Source of the DNA: Dehalococcoidia bacterium
GTDB lineage: Bacteria; Chloroflexota; Dehalococcoidia; UBA2979
Reading direction: 5' to 3'
DNA: 6,076 nucleotides
Assembly: GCA_030745285.1 (NCBI GenBank)
Contig: JASLOV010000229.1
Location: 1 to 6,076, forward strand
Below are positions 5,975 to 6,076 of this stretch, piece after piece. How positions within the stretch are numbered: the first letter of the stretch is position 1; every line of letters begins with the position of its first letter. Below the pieces are notes generated by a model that had not been told where the DNA came from, did no database searches, and saw nothing but the letters and a program-made list of their open reading frames with translations. A program made the translations under genes and the position numbers.

Positions 5975-6076
5975 CTAGATCACGCCCTCGGCTCTCAACT
6001 CCTCGATATCGGCGGCGTTGCAGCCGAGCAGTTCGCCGTAGACGTAGTCGTTGTGCTCGCCGAGCAGGGGTGCGGC
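5975..6076 (-). CDS. CaiB/BaiF family III CoA-transferase, C-terminal end
   Basis: The last 33 codons of a gene entering from the right edge and ending at TAG 5975-5977. The visible sequence, APLLGEHNDYVYGELLG and then AADIEELRAEGVI, is the conserved end of family III CoA-transferases. These move CoA between carboxylic acids, as with carnitine/crotonobetaine, formyl/oxalyl or racemase-type substrates. The active-site Asp and the CoA-binding regions lie outside the window, so the substrate cannot be named. The selenoprotein gene starts 199 bases downstream and appears to have its own promoter, so the two may be separately transcribed. Confidence 0.85.
   Translation of the reverse strand, partial: AAPLLGEHNDYVYGELLGCNAADIEELRAEGVI

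Overview
High-GC bacterial DNA in which every confidently identified gene lies on the minus strand, so gene order reads from right to left. The mix is a CaiB/BaiF CoA-transferase, a GrdB/PrdB-like selenoprotein, a glutaredoxin, a GPH-type transporter, a divergent PlsC-like acyltransferase and a trimethylamine-dehydrogenase-like flavoenzyme. It resembles an environmental, metabolically versatile lineage. A Chloroflexota (SAR202-like) or actinobacterial source is only an inference; no rRNA or other taxonomic marker is present.

Right end (4624-6076). The last 33 codons of a CaiB/BaiF CoA-transferase are followed by a decayed tail of a second CoA-transferase. Next comes an apparent promoter: a perfect TATAAT with a perfect 7-bp inverted repeat where the -35 box would be. 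It serves a two-gene operon. The first gene (4861-5775) is split by an in-frame TGA at 5200-5202. Reading that TGA as selenocysteine joins two halves of one glycine/betaine/D-proline-reductase-B-like protein and gives a Sec-Pro-Val-Cys redox motif. A hairpin directly after the TGA fits the bacterial SECIS pattern. The second gene, a 77-residue CxxC glutaredoxin, starts one codon after the selenoprotein's stop, in the same frame, and is a plausible reductant for it.

Middle (1611-4623). A poorly supported ORF (4096-4560) and a stretch with no convincing gene (3824-4095) precede a translationally coupled pair. This pair is a PlsC-like acyltransferase with a changed catalytic motif and a 482-residue GPH/MelB-like secondary transporter; start and stop overlap as ATGA.

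Left end (1-1610). A truncated transposase/integrase C-terminus marks an insertion-sequence scar. Next is a possible 22-residue membrane miniprotein, then the first 321 codons of a trimethylamine-dehydrogenase-family enzyme that runs off the window. It keeps the cysteine that carries covalent FMN but has Glu where the trimethylamine enzyme has a substrate-binding Tyr.

The most interesting item is the selenoprotein-glutaredoxin operon with its own SECIS-like hairpin and operator-like palindrome. A standard gene caller would split or truncate it at the TGA.
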